Source: Streptomyces atratus | GTDB taxonomy: Bacteria; Actinomycetota; Actinomycetes; Streptomycetales; Streptomycetaceae | Length of the DNA: 64,000 bases | Assembly (NCBI RefSeq): GCF_900119365.1 | Contig: NZ_FPJO01000009.1 | Span: forward strand, 1 to 64,000 | Direction: 5' to 3' | Shown: piece by piece, positions 48,606 through 57,353 of the stretch | Layout: each line of letters starts with the position of its first letter | Numbering within the stretch: position 1 is the stretch's first letter | Notes under the pieces: generated by a model | The model's database searches: none | Told to the model about the DNA's origin: nothing | Seen by the model: only the letters and a program-made list of their open reading frames with translations | Program-made: the position numbers and the translations under genes

Positions 48606-50285
48606 GTGCCAACGCAGAGTGCAGGATCCAGAGGGCCGACACGGATGCGGGCGGTGCGCCGCGTGGCGGGGACCCTCCTCGCGGCGAGCGCCGTTCTCAT
48701 CACCAGTGCGTGCAGCGGCACGGCGAACCCGGACAAGGACGCCGACGCCGGCACGTCGTACAAGCTGACCAAGCAGACGCCCGCCGCCGCGGGCGACATC
48801 GACTCCTTCACCTGGTCGATCTACGGCGAGCCCTCCTCGCTCGACTACGTCTACGCCTACGACTACCCGCCGAACCAGATCCTCGCCAACGTCTGCGAGA
48901 GCCTGCTGCGCTGGAACCCGGACCTGACGACGTCGCCGAACCTGGCATCCTCGTTCACCAATCCGACTCCCACCACCTGGGTCTACAAGATCCGTCCCGG
49001 CGTGCGCTTCCACGACGGGACGGTCCTCACCGCCAAGGACGTCGTCGCCTCGCTGCGCCGCCACATGGACCCCGCCGTGGGCAGCGCGTGGGAGAACACG
49101 TTCCGCAACGTGAAGTCGATCGACATGACCGGGCCGCTGGAAGTCACCGTCAAGCTGACGAAGCCGGACGCGGTCTTCAACCAGGAGATGGCCACCAGCT
49201 CGGGAACCATCGAGTCGGCCGCGACGCTCGCCAAGGCGGGCAAGGACTACGGCAGTCCCAAGGGCGGGGTGAACTGCACGGGTCCGTTCTCGTTCGGGTC
49301 CTGGGCGTCGGGCCAGTCGCTCACCCTGAAGAAGTTCGACGGCTACTGGAACACCGAGCTGAAGCCCAAGGCGGGCCAGGTCAAGTTCGTGTTCCTGAGC
49401 GACGCGACGACCCGCGTCAACGCCTTCCAGAGCGGTGAGGTGGACGGTGGCTGGATGGTCCCGGCCGACGCCTACGACCAGCTCGGCTCGTCCACGGCCG
49501 GCAAGCTCTACTACGGCGTCAACAGCACCGTCGCCGAGGAGATCGTCAGCAACCTCAAGGGCCCGCTCGGTGACACCGAGGTGCGCAAGGCCCTGCTCAT
49601 GGCCATCGACCGCAAGGGCATCGTCAAGGCCGGCGCCGGCGGGGTGGGCGAGGTCGCCGACTCCCTCGTCACCGACAACATGTGGGACCAGGCGCCCCCT
49701 GCGGACCGCAAGGCCATCATCGAGGACGTGCCGCACTACCCGTACGACCCGGCGAAGGCCAAGGAGATCGCGGAGAAGGCCGGGGTGAAGGGGGAGCGGA
49801 TCGTCATCGCGACCAGCCCCCTCGACTCGCAGACCACGATCGTCGCGCAGGCCGTCGAGCAGGCCGCCAAGGCCATCGGCCTCGACCCCAAGATCGAGAC
49901 GCTGTCGCCGGAGAAGTACTCGACGCTCTTCACCGACGCCGCCGCCCGCAAGGGAGTCGACCTCTTCCTGACCTTCTGGTACACGTCGATCACCGACCCG
50001 CTGGATGTGTACGGCTCTCTGGAGACCGGCATGTTCACCAACTACGGCGGCTGGTCGAACAAGGAGTTCGACCAGGCGGTCGAGGACGCCGCAGGCACCT
50101 ACGATCCGGCCGCGCGGGCCGGGGCGAGCGCGAAGGCGCAGAAGATCGCCCTGCGGGAACTGCCCTGGCTGCCCCTGTACACGCAGCCCACGAGCGTCTT
50201 CCTCGGCAACCGGATCACCGGCGTCCAGCCGTCGGTCGCCCACCTCTACTACCCGTGGGCTGCCGAGATCGGGGCCAAGAAGTGA
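48606..50285 (+). CDS. Peptide ABC transporter substrate-binding lipoprotein (importer 1)
   Basis: A 559-residue SBP_bac_5 lipoprotein of the Opp/Dpp class. N-terminus MRAVRRVAGTLLAASAVLITSACSG with lipobox Cys. Family pattern: SFTWSIYGEPSSLDYVYAYD, LLRWNPDLTTSPNLASSF, VYKIRPGVRFHDGTVLTAKDVV (the RxxVxFHDGxP/TA motif), GTGPF-type NCTGPFSFGSW and VRKALLMAIDRKGI. The GTG at 48606 follows GGACGGAGACAGACA. Its TGA overlaps the first permease GTG (GTGA). It binds a peptide or peptide-like ligand outside the cell; its large pocket gives no specificity clue. Confidence 0.92.
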   Translation: MPTQSAGSRGPTRMRAVRRVAGTLLAASAVLITSACSGTANPDKDADAGTSYKLTKQTPAAAGDIDSFTWSIYGEPSSLDYVYAYDYPPNQILANVCESLLRWNPDLTTSPNLASSFTNPTPTTWVYKIRPGVRFHDGTVLTAKDVVASLRRHMDPAVGSAWENTFRNVKSIDMTGPLEVTVKLTKPDAVFNQEMATSSGTIESAATLAKAGKDYGSPKGGVNCTGPFSFGSWASGQSLTLKKFDGYWNTELKPKAGQVKFVFLSDATTRVNAFQSGEVDGGWMVPADAYDQLGSSTAGKLYYGVNSTVAEEIVSNLKGPLGDTEVRKALLMAIDRKGIVKAGAGGVGEVADSLVTDNMWDQAPPADRKAIIEDVPHYPYDPAKAKEIAEKAGVKGERIVIATSPLDSQTTIVAQAVEQAAKAIGLDPKIETLSPEKYSTLFTDAAARKGVDLFLTFWYTSITDPLDVYGSLETGMFTNYGGWSNKEFDQAVEDAAGTYDPAARAGASAKAQKIALRELPWLPLYTQPTSVFLGNRITGVQPSVAHLYYPWAAEIGAKK

Positions 50286-51250
50286 GCCGTACGACCACCC
50301 GGGCCCTTGGGGTCGTGAGCCGCCTGGCCGGGATGGCGGCGACCTTGCTGGTCACCTCCTTCCTGGTGTTCTCCTCGCTGTACCTGGCGCCCGGCGACCC
50401 GGCGAGCTTCCTGGTGCGCGGGCGCAGCGCCAGCCCCGACGAACTCGCCCAGATCCGCCACAGGTACGGCTTCGACGAGCCGTTCTTCGTCCGGTACTGG
50501 GACTGGCTGGGCGGCGTACTGCACGGCGACTTCGGCCGCTCCTACGTCTTCCACCAGGACGTCAGCTCGGTCATCTGGTCGCGGCTGCCGGCCACCCTGC
50601 TGCTGATCGCCGCCGCCGCCCTGTTGATCGCGGTGGTCGGTGTCGCGGCCGGCATCGTCGGCGCGCTGCGCCGCGGCACACGCACCGACTCGATGCTGAT
50701 GCTGCTGGTGACGGTGGGGGCCGCGGCCCCCGCCTTCGTCGCCGCACTGCTGCTGCGGTCGCTGTTCGGCGTGAAGCTGGGCTGGTTCCCGACCATCGGC
50801 AACGGCACCGGCGTTCTCGACCGGCTGCACCACGTCGTACTGCCGGCGATCGCCCTGTCCGTCACGTTCATGGCGATGGTCACCCGGGTGACCCGCTCGT
50901 CGATGCTGGAGGAACTGGGCCGTGAGCACGTCGAGGTCGCGGTCAGCCGCGGCACCCCGCGGTGGACCGTGATCCGGCGGCACGTACTGCGCAACGCCCT
51001 CGGCCCGATCGTCACCGTCTCCGCGCTCCTCATCTCCGGAATGCTGGTGAGCACCTCGATCGTGGAGACCGCGTTCGGCATGTCGGGCGTGGGATCCCTG
51101 CTGGTGACCTCGGTCAACCAGATGGACTTCCAGGTGGTGCAGGCGATCGTGCTGCTCGTGGTTGCCGCGTTCGTCGTGGTCAACTTCCTGGTGGACCTGG
51201 TGCATCCGCTGATCGATCCGCGGGTGGCGGCAGCGGGGAGTGCACGATGA
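50282..51250 (+). CDS. Peptide ABC transporter permease DppB/OppB-like (importer 1)
   Basis: A 322-residue permease. VVSRLAGMAATLLVTSFLVF, SLYLAPGDPASFLVRGRS (the PGDP motif of DppB/OppB), RHRYGFDEPFFVRYWDWLGGVLHGDFG and the EAA loop VAVSRGTPRWTVIRRHVLRNALGPIVTVSAL, with GMLVSTSIVETAFGMSGVGSLL after it. About six helices. Coupled upstream by GTGA and downstream by ATGA overlaps. It pairs with the next gene to form the membrane channel. Confidence 0.92.
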   Translation: MSRTTTRALGVVSRLAGMAATLLVTSFLVFSSLYLAPGDPASFLVRGRSASPDELAQIRHRYGFDEPFFVRYWDWLGGVLHGDFGRSYVFHQDVSSVIWSRLPATLLLIAAAALLIAVVGVAAGIVGALRRGTRTDSMLMLLVTVGAAAPAFVAALLLRSLFGVKLGWFPTIGNGTGVLDRLHHVVLPAIALSVTFMAMVTRVTRSSMLEELGREHVEVAVSRGTPRWTVIRRHVLRNALGPIVTVSALLISGMLVSTSIVETAFGMSGVGSLLVTSVNQMDFQVVQAIVLLVVAAFVVVNFLVDLVHPLIDPRVAAAGSAR

Positions 51251-52110
51251 GCGCCCCGATGGCGGGACTGACCCGCAGACCGGTCGCCAAGCTGCGTTCC
51301 ATGGGGGGCAGCCGGCTGGAGAACCTGTGCCTGGGCCTTCTCGTCCTGTTCGTGCTGGTCGCAGTGTTCGCACCGTGGCTGTCACCGCAGGACCCGACGT
51401 ACGGAGAGCTGGGCACGGGGCTCGTCGGCCCGAGCGCCGACCACTGGCTGGGCACCGACCAGGGCGGGCACGACACCTTCTCGGCCCTCGTCGAAGGAAG
51501 CCGTACGAGTCTGGTCGGACCGCTGCTGGTGGTACTGGTCTCGACCGTCGCCGGCATCGCCATCGGCCTGTTCTCCGCGTGGCGGGGCGGCTGGGTCGAC
51601 ACCGTGATCGGGCGGCTGCTCGATGTCGTCTTCGCCTTCCCGGCGCTGCTCGTCGCGATTCTCGCGGTGGCGGTCTTCGGCAAGGGGATGACGGCGCCGG
51701 TGATCGCCATGTCCGTGGCCTACATGCCGTACACCGCACGCCTGGTGCGCGGCCTCGCGATGCAGGAGCAGGCCAGGCCGTACATCGCGGCCTACCGTGT
51801 GCAGGGGCACTCCGCCCTGTACGTCGCCGTCCGCAGGCTGCTGCCGAACATCGGCCCGACCGTGCTCGCCCAGTCCACCGTCAACTTCGGCTACGCGCTG
51901 CTCGACCTCGCCGCCCTGTCCTTCCTGGGCCTGGGCGTGCAGGCGCCGACACCGGACTGGGGCGCCATGATCAACCAGTCCCAGGCCGCCGTCCTGCGCG
52001 GCCAGCCGCTGTCCGCGGTCGTGCCCGCCGTCGCCGTCGTGGTGGTCGTCGTCGCCTTCAACATCGTCGGGGAGAACGTCGGCGACCGGCTCGCAGGGAG
52101 GAAGACCTGA
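51247..52110 (+). CDS. Peptide ABC transporter permease DppC/OppC-like (importer 1)
   Basis: A 287-residue permease: a cytoplasmic start, a first helix LCLGLLVLFVLVAVFAPWLSP, then DPTYGELGTGLVGPSADHWLGTDQGGHDTFSALVEG (typical OppC entry GTDxxGRD), LLDVVFAFPALLVAILAVAVFG and the EAA loop YRVQGHSALYVAVRRLLPNIGPTVLAQST, ending with LSFLGLGVQAPTPDWGAMI. About six helices. The ATG at 51247 overlaps the previous stop, and its TGA overlaps the ATG of the ATPase (TGATG). Confidence 0.92.
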   Translation: MSAPMAGLTRRPVAKLRSMGGSRLENLCLGLLVLFVLVAVFAPWLSPQDPTYGELGTGLVGPSADHWLGTDQGGHDTFSALVEGSRTSLVGPLLVVLVSTVAGIAIGLFSAWRGGWVDTVIGRLLDVVFAFPALLVAILAVAVFGKGMTAPVIAMSVAYMPYTARLVRGLAMQEQARPYIAAYRVQGHSALYVAVRRLLPNIGPTVLAQSTVNFGYALLDLAALSFLGLGVQAPTPDWGAMINQSQAAVLRGQPLSAVVPAVAVVVVVVAFNIVGENVGDRLAGRKT

Positions 52111-53114
52111 TGGCGCTGCTGGAGTACGAGAACCTGAGCATCGCCCTGCCCGGCATGGCCCGGCCGGTACTCGACGGCATCGACCTGACCGTGTCGGCGG
52201 GTGAAATCGTCGCGCTGGTGGGCGAATCCGGTTCCGGGAAGTCGGTCACCGCACGGTCGGCCCTCGGGCTGTTCCCCACCGGGGCCGACATCGACGGCCA
52301 CGTGCGCGTCGACGGTACGGAGGTGGTGGGCGCCGGCCCGGCAGCCCTACGGTCGATCCGTACCGGCACGGCGTCGATGATCTTCCAGGACCCCCGGGCA
52401 GGCATCAACCCGGTCCGCCGCATCGGCGACTTCCTCACCGAGTCGCTGCGCGTCAACAACGGCTGGGACAAGGGCCGCGCCAACGCCCGCGCCGCCGAAC
52501 TGCTCGCCGCGGTCGGACTCCCGGCCCCGGAGCGGCACTTGCGCCAGTACCCGTACGAGCTCTCCGGCGGCATGCTGCAACGCGTCATGATCGCCGGAGC
52601 GCTCACCACCGGGCCCAGGCTGCTGCTCTGCGACGAACCCACCACCGCGCTCGACGTCTCCACCCAGGCCGAGATCATGGCGATCCTCGGGCGGCTGCAG
52701 CGCGAACGCGACCTGGGCATGCTCCTCATCACGCACGACATCGAACTCGCGGCCGCGGTCTGCGACCGCATCTACGTGATGTACGCCGGCCGGATCGTCG
52801 AGACCGCTCCCACCGCACAGCTCTTCGAGACACCTCGCCACCCCTACACCGCGGGCCTGCTCGGCTCGTCGCCGCCCCTCCAGGCCCCGGACGGACCGCC
52901 CGCCCGGCTCACCCCGATCCCGGGTTCCCCCATGGGACTGCTCGACTCGGCGCCCGGCTGCTCCTTCGCGGCGCGCTGCCGCTTGGCCCGGCCCGGAGTC
53001 TGCGACCGGACAGCGCCGCGCCTGGAGCGGCACGACGAGGCGCTGGTCGCCTGCCACCTCGCGGAGGAGTCACTCACCTCCATCGACAACATCGCCACAA
53101 GGGAGGGCAGTTGA
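52110..53114 (+). CDS. Peptide ABC transporter ATPase DppD/OppD-like (importer 1)
   Basis: A 334-residue ATPase. Walker A GESGSGKSV, Q-loop IFQDPRAGINP, signature LSGGMLQRVMIAGAL, Walker B LLLCDEPTTALD and H-loop LLITHDIEL. The C-terminal oligopeptide-binding (oligo_HPY) region has HPYTAGLLGSSPP and the Cys cluster APGCSFAARCRLARPGVCDR, possibly an Fe-S or metal site as in DppD. It works with the DppF-like partner in the next gene. Confidence 0.92.
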   Translation: MALLEYENLSIALPGMARPVLDGIDLTVSAGEIVALVGESGSGKSVTARSALGLFPTGADIDGHVRVDGTEVVGAGPAALRSIRTGTASMIFQDPRAGINPVRRIGDFLTESLRVNNGWDKGRANARAAELLAAVGLPAPERHLRQYPYELSGGMLQRVMIAGALTTGPRLLLCDEPTTALDVSTQAEIMAILGRLQRERDLGMLLITHDIELAAAVCDRIYVMYAGRIVETAPTAQLFETPRHPYTAGLLGSSPPLQAPDGPPARLTPIPGSPMGLLDSAPGCSFAARCRLARPGVCDRTAPRLERHDEALVACHLAEESLTSIDNIATREGS

Positions 53115-53968
53115 CCGTCGAGAACAGCGCCCGCACACTGCTCCGGGTCAGCGGGCTGCGCAAGACCTACCGGACGGGAAAGGCGGAGGTCGTCGCCGTC
53201 GACGGCCTGTCGTTCTCACTGCGGGCCGGCGGCGCCCTCGGCATCGTGGGGGAGTCGGGCTCCGGCAAGACGACCACGGCCCGGATGCTGATCGGCCTCG
53301 AACGCCCCGACGCCGGCCAGATCCTCGTCCAGGGTGAACCACTGGCCCCGACCGTACGCGGCAGGGCGGCCCGACTCGCCCGTGCCAAGGCGGTGCAGAT
53401 CGTCTTCCAGGACCCGTACCTCTCGCTGGACGCACGGATCACCATCGGCGCCACCATCGACGGAGCGCTGCGCCTGCACGGTCTCGCCGACCCCGCCGCC
53501 CGGGCCGCCAGGATGCGGGAACTCCTCGCCCAGGTGGGCCTCGGGGAGCGGGAGGCGGCGGCCCTGCCGCGCAAACTCTCCGGCGGCCAGCGTCAACGCG
53601 CCGCCATCGCACGTGCGCTGGCGGTCGAACCTGCGGTGCTCGTACTGGACGAGGCGGTGTCCGCGCTCGATGTCTCGGTCCAGGCCCAGGTGCTCAACCT
53701 CCTGTCGGACATCCGCCGCGACACCGGCATCGGCCTGGTCTTCGTCAGCCACGACCTGGCCGTCGTGCGGTACGTGTGCGACGAGGCGCTCGTCCTGTTC
53801 CGGGGCCGCACCATGGAACACCGCCCCGTCGCGGAGCTGCTCTCCGACCCCGGACACCCGTACACGCAGCTGCTGCTGGCATCCGTTCCCCGGCCGGACT
53901 GGGACCCCGACTCCATCAGCGGGCGGCGCAGGGAACTCGATCCACTGGCGGCGGGAGGCGCCGGCTGA
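53111..53968 (+). CDS. Peptide ABC transporter ATPase DppF/OppF-like (importer 1)
   Basis: A 285-residue ATPase starting with TTG at 53111, overlapping the previous TGA (TTGA), with AAGGGAGGGCAG upstream as ribosome binding site. Walker A GESGSGKTT, Q-loop VFQDPYLSLD, signature LSGGQRQRAAIARAL, Walker B VLVLDEAVSALD (Ala-Val replaces the usual Pro-Thr/Val; the catalytic Glu is present) and H-loop FVSHDLAV. It is shorter than DppD and lacks the C-terminal Cys cluster. Last gene of importer 1. Confidence 0.92.
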   Translation: MTVENSARTLLRVSGLRKTYRTGKAEVVAVDGLSFSLRAGGALGIVGESGSGKTTTARMLIGLERPDAGQILVQGEPLAPTVRGRAARLARAKAVQIVFQDPYLSLDARITIGATIDGALRLHGLADPAARAARMRELLAQVGLGEREAAALPRKLSGGQRQRAAIARALAVEPAVLVLDEAVSALDVSVQAQVLNLLSDIRRDTGIGLVFVSHDLAVVRYVCDEALVLFRGRTMEHRPVAELLSDPGHPYTQLLLASVPRPDWDPDSISGRRRELDPLAAGGAG

Positions 53969-54058
53969 CGGGCCCGCCCGGCGGCACCCGTCCGGCACCG
54001 GCCCGGGCGGCCCACGCTCAGGCCGCCCGGGCGGGCCCGACGCCGTCGACGTCGAACG

Positions 54059-54343
54059 TCACCTGGTCCACGGGCCGCCGTGGCAGCGGGAGGGCGGCAG
54101 GTCCTCGGGGGGTTCGGTCCAGTCGTCGTACCGCACGAGCCGGGGGTCGTCCCCGTGGCCGGGCAGTACATCGAAGAGACAGCCGGCGCCGGAGACGAAC
54201 CAGTGGCTCCACTCTCCAACCCAGTCCGGGTGGGGGCGGTCCTCACGGTCGTACCAGAAGGGGGCCATCGCCTGTCCTATCGCCTGCTTCAGCCCGTCGG
54301 GGCTGACGGGCGGCAGACAGACGGTGATGCGCTGTCTGCCCAT
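54059..54343 (-). CDS. Hypothetical protein, probably C-terminally truncated
   Basis: 94 residues: GRQRITVCLPPVSPDGLKQA, IGQAMAPFWYDREDRPHPDW, GEWSHWFVSGAGCLFDVLPG and HGDDPRLVRYDDWTEPPEDL, then PPSRCHGGPWTR. It resembles the beginning of Streptomyces hypothetical proteins in which a CDGGP-type motif is followed by a longer C-terminus. Here a stop follows at once, so part has been lost. The ATG at 54343 has GTGAGGGGACACC-like purines upstream. It sits in reverse between the two halves of the peptide island, about 90 bases after importer 1 and 440 bases before the serine hydrolase. Confidence 0.55.
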   Translation of the reverse strand: MGRQRITVCLPPVSPDGLKQAIGQAMAPFWYDREDRPHPDWVGEWSHWFVSGAGCLFDVLPGHGDDPRLVRYDDWTEPPEDLPPSRCHGGPWTR

Positions 54344-54786
54344 GGTGTCCCCTTGTGCGGTGCGGTCCGTGCTCGGTACCCGGTCGTGTGGTGCGCGGCC
54401 CACTTCGGCAGGGGCGGTCGACGGGGGTCCGCAGGAGACGACGACGTCGTCGCAGTCGGCAACAGTGATCCGGAGCACAACCAAGCCCTGTTGAACACCG
54501 TAAGGCGCGACGCGCCGCCACATGCAGAACCCCCGTTTGACGCACCTCCTTGCAGCCGGGGTCGGCGGCACGGTTGTGCTGTTCGTGCGGTCGCTTCACG
54601 CGGGCTGAGACGCGGGAGGGCCTGAGAGGCCGCGTCGTCACAAGCCTGCTCCCCCACCCGTCGAAGCGGCGAGCCGCCCGGTTCGGCCAGTCGCACCAAT
54701 GCCCGGGCCGCATGTGGTGGAAGTGGACGAAGAGGGCGGTTTCCGCAGGTCCTAAGCTCCTGCGCAGTCGAGCAGGGAGGGATGCC
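54344..54786. other. Gap between importer 1 and the hydrolase genes
   Basis: About 440 bases with chance frames only. It probably contains the promoter of the serine hydrolase operon. No operator-like repeat matching the TetR site at 46765 was found, so co-regulation of the second half is unproven. Confidence 0.4.
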
Positions 54787-56199
54787 GTGCAGAAGCTGGA
54801 CGGGTCGGATCAGCTGAACAAGCTGGAGGAGGTCGGTACCTGGTTGCGCCGCCGGTTGCCAGATCTGCTCGTCGAGAGCCAGGTGCCCGGGGCCGCCGTG
54901 GCGGTCCAGGCCGGTGATGAATGGGTCGAATCCGCGGCCGGTGTGCTGAGCACGGCCACAGGGGTCGACGCCACGGTGGACTCTCTCTTCCAGATCGGGT
55001 CGATCACCAAGGTGATGACCGCGACGCTGGTCATGCAGTTGGCCGACGAGGGACGACTGGATCTGGACGCTCCCGTACGGGCCGTCCTGCCGGAGTTCCG
55101 GATCGCCGACGAGGAAGCGGCGCGAGGGATCACCACGCGGCATTTGCTGAGTCACGTCGCGGGTTTCGAGGGAGACATCTTCACCGACACCGGCAAGGGT
55201 GACGACTGCCTGGAAAAGTACCTGGGCGTCCTGCGGGACGTGCCGCAGCTCTTCGAGCCGGGCGCGATGTTCTCGTACAACAACGCCGGGTACTGCGTGC
55301 TCGGGCGGATCGTCGAGGTGCTGCGCGAGGAGCCGTTCGACGTCTGCGCCCGGCGGCACCTGTTCACTCCGCTGGGTATGAGTCACACCGCGAGTGACCC
55401 CTACGAGGCGATCGTCCACCGCACGGCAGTGGGTCACATCGAGACGGTGCCGGGGGCGCCGCTCGAGCCGACGCCGGTGTGGGCCCTGGCACGCTCGAAC
55501 GCACCGGCCGGATCGATGCTGGCGATGCGTGCGCGCGATCTGCTGGCCTTCGCCCAGATGCACCTCGCCGGAGGCCGGGGCCCCGACGGGGTGACCGTGC
55601 TCGGCCCGGAGACCGTCCAGGCCATGCAGCGGCCGCAGGTCACGCTGCCCGACATCGACCAGGGCGCCGCCTGGGGGCTCGGCTGGGAGCTCTTCGACCT
55701 GTCGGGCGGCACGGTCATCGGACACGACGGGAACACCATCGGTCAGTCGGCGTTCCTGCGCCTGGTGCCGGAGCGGGATGTCGCGGTGGCGATCTTCACC
55801 AACGGCGGCCTGTCACGGCGCGTGTACACGGAGATCGCGGGCCGGGTCCTCGGTGAACTCGCCGGGGTCGGTCTGCCCGCCTCGCCGGTGCCGGACGTGG
55901 GCGCTCCCGTTGCGGAGACGTCCCGGTACGTCGGTACGTACACGTCCAGCACCGCCGAGACCACGGTGAGCCGGGACACCGCCGGGCGGCTGTGGCTGGA
56001 GCGCACTCCCCGGGGAGCCATCGCCGAACTGGACGAGGCGCCGTACCGCACGGAGCTGGTCGGCAGGCGCGGTGACACCTTGATCCCCATCGAGCCGGAG
56101 CGCGGGGTCCACGCGCCGCTCGCCTTCCTCGGTGACGACGGGCAGGGACACGCGCTGTATCTGCACACCGGCCGGGCCGAGCGGCGGGCACAGCGATGA
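54787..56199 (+). CDS. Beta-lactamase-fold serine hydrolase (class C / D-aminopeptidase-like)
   Basis: A 470-residue cytoplasmic serine hydrolase without a signal peptide. Catalytic marks: SxxK in FQIGSITKVMTATLVMQL, YxN in MFSYNNAGYCVLGRIVEV, and HxG-type IGHDGNTIGQSAF in place of KTG. A lipocalin-like C-terminal domain of about 100 residues follows (ETSRYVGTYTSSTAETTVSRD...). Relatives include beta-lactamases, EstB esterases and D-amino-acid amidases; an intracellular peptidase or esterase fits the setting. The GTG at 54787 follows AGGGAGGGATGCC. The TGA overlaps the dipeptidase ATG (ATGA). Confidence 0.88.
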   Translation: MQKLDGSDQLNKLEEVGTWLRRRLPDLLVESQVPGAAVAVQAGDEWVESAAGVLSTATGVDATVDSLFQIGSITKVMTATLVMQLADEGRLDLDAPVRAVLPEFRIADEEAARGITTRHLLSHVAGFEGDIFTDTGKGDDCLEKYLGVLRDVPQLFEPGAMFSYNNAGYCVLGRIVEVLREEPFDVCARRHLFTPLGMSHTASDPYEAIVHRTAVGHIETVPGAPLEPTPVWALARSNAPAGSMLAMRARDLLAFAQMHLAGGRGPDGVTVLGPETVQAMQRPQVTLPDIDQGAAWGLGWELFDLSGGTVIGHDGNTIGQSAFLRLVPERDVAVAIFTNGGLSRRVYTEIAGRVLGELAGVGLPASPVPDVGAPVAETSRYVGTYTSSTAETTVSRDTAGRLWLERTPRGAIAELDEAPYRTELVGRRGDTLIPIEPERGVHAPLAFLGDDGQGHALYLHTGRAERRAQR

Positions 56200-57233
56200 A
56201 CGAGATGCACCGACGCGCGATCGTGGCAGACCTCCACAACGACCTGCTGTGTGCGGTGGTCGCCCGGCCGGTGGACCACTGGGCGGAGTTCTTCCGGGAG
56301 CGCTGGCTGCCGCAACTGCGGGCCGGCGGGGTGAACCTTCAGGCGCTGCCGGTGTTCGTCGAAGATCCGTACCGGCCGGAGGGGGCGCTTCGCCGCACGC
56401 TGCGCATGATCGAGGCGGCGCACCGGCTCGCGGCCGGCAACTCCGATGCCGTCACGCTGTGCACGGACGGCGCCCAGGTCGACCGGACGCTGGCTGAGGG
56501 CCGGATCGCCCTGGTGCTGGCACTGGAGAGCGCACCAGGCGTGGGCGAGGACGTGGAGCTGCTGGAGACCCTGTTCCGGCTGGGGGTCAGGATCGCGTCC
56601 CTGGCCCACTTCGGTCGCACCTCCCTGGCCGACGGCAGCGGCGAGGACGCGACGGGCGGCCGGCTGACCCGCTCCGGGGTCGCGGCGCTGGCCGAGATGG
56701 AGCGCCTCGGCATGCTCTACGACATCAGTCATCTAGGCGCGTGTGGGGTCGAGCACGTCCTGGAGCTGTCCTCACGGCCGTTGATCGCCACGCACTCCAG
56801 CGCACGGGCGCTCTTCGACCACCACCGCAACCTTGACGACGAGCAGATCCGGGGCGTCGCCGCGGGCGGCGGAGTGGTGTGCGTGAACTTCTTCGCTCCG
56901 TACCTGCACGAGAGCGACTACTCGATCGGCCGACTGATCGACCACATCGAGCACATTGCCGGGGTGGCCGGCGTCGAGCACGTCGGGCTGGGTCCCGACT
57001 TCATCAAGGAAGTACTTGCCGACACCACTCCCCCGTGCTGCGAGCCGGCCTTCGTCGAGGGAGTGCCGGCCGACGCCTATCTGCCCGGACTTGCGGGTCC
57101 GGCCGGGCTGCCGCTGGTCACCGATGCGCTGCAACAGCGGGGGTGGCCGGAGCGCGACATCGTCGCGGTCCTGGGGGAGAACGTACGGCGCCTGTTGCGG
57201 AACGAACTGGGCCGGCCCGCGTCCGTCGGCTGA
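56196..57233 (+). CDS. Membrane-dipeptidase-family (M19) metallopeptidase
   Basis: A 345-residue M19 peptidase related to renal dipeptidase, cleaving dipeptides, often those with D- or dehydro-residues and beta-lactams. Metal and catalytic residues: IVADLHNDLL (HxD), VLALESAPG (Glu), DISHLGACG (His), IATHSSARAL (His) and VGLGPDFIKE (Asp), ending VLGENVRRLL. GLGPDF replaces the usual GSDFDG. There is no signal peptide, so it is cytoplasmic and would act on imported products. It is coupled to the serine hydrolase. Confidence 0.9.
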   Translation: MNEMHRRAIVADLHNDLLCAVVARPVDHWAEFFRERWLPQLRAGGVNLQALPVFVEDPYRPEGALRRTLRMIEAAHRLAAGNSDAVTLCTDGAQVDRTLAEGRIALVLALESAPGVGEDVELLETLFRLGVRIASLAHFGRTSLADGSGEDATGGRLTRSGVAALAEMERLGMLYDISHLGACGVEHVLELSSRPLIATHSSARALFDHHRNLDDEQIRGVAAGGGVVCVNFFAPYLHESDYSIGRLIDHIEHIAGVAGVEHVGLGPDFIKEVLADTTPPCCEPAFVEGVPADAYLPGLAGPAGLPLVTDALQQRGWPERDIVAVLGENVRRLLRNELGRPASVG

Positions 57234-57353
57234 GCGCCGTGCACGGCAGGAGATTCCCTTCGTGCGATCGGAACGACGCACACCTGAATGTTCAGCGAAC
57301 CCGACGAACGACGCCTGAAGTACGTGTCTCAAAATCGTCGGATGGTCGAGGAG

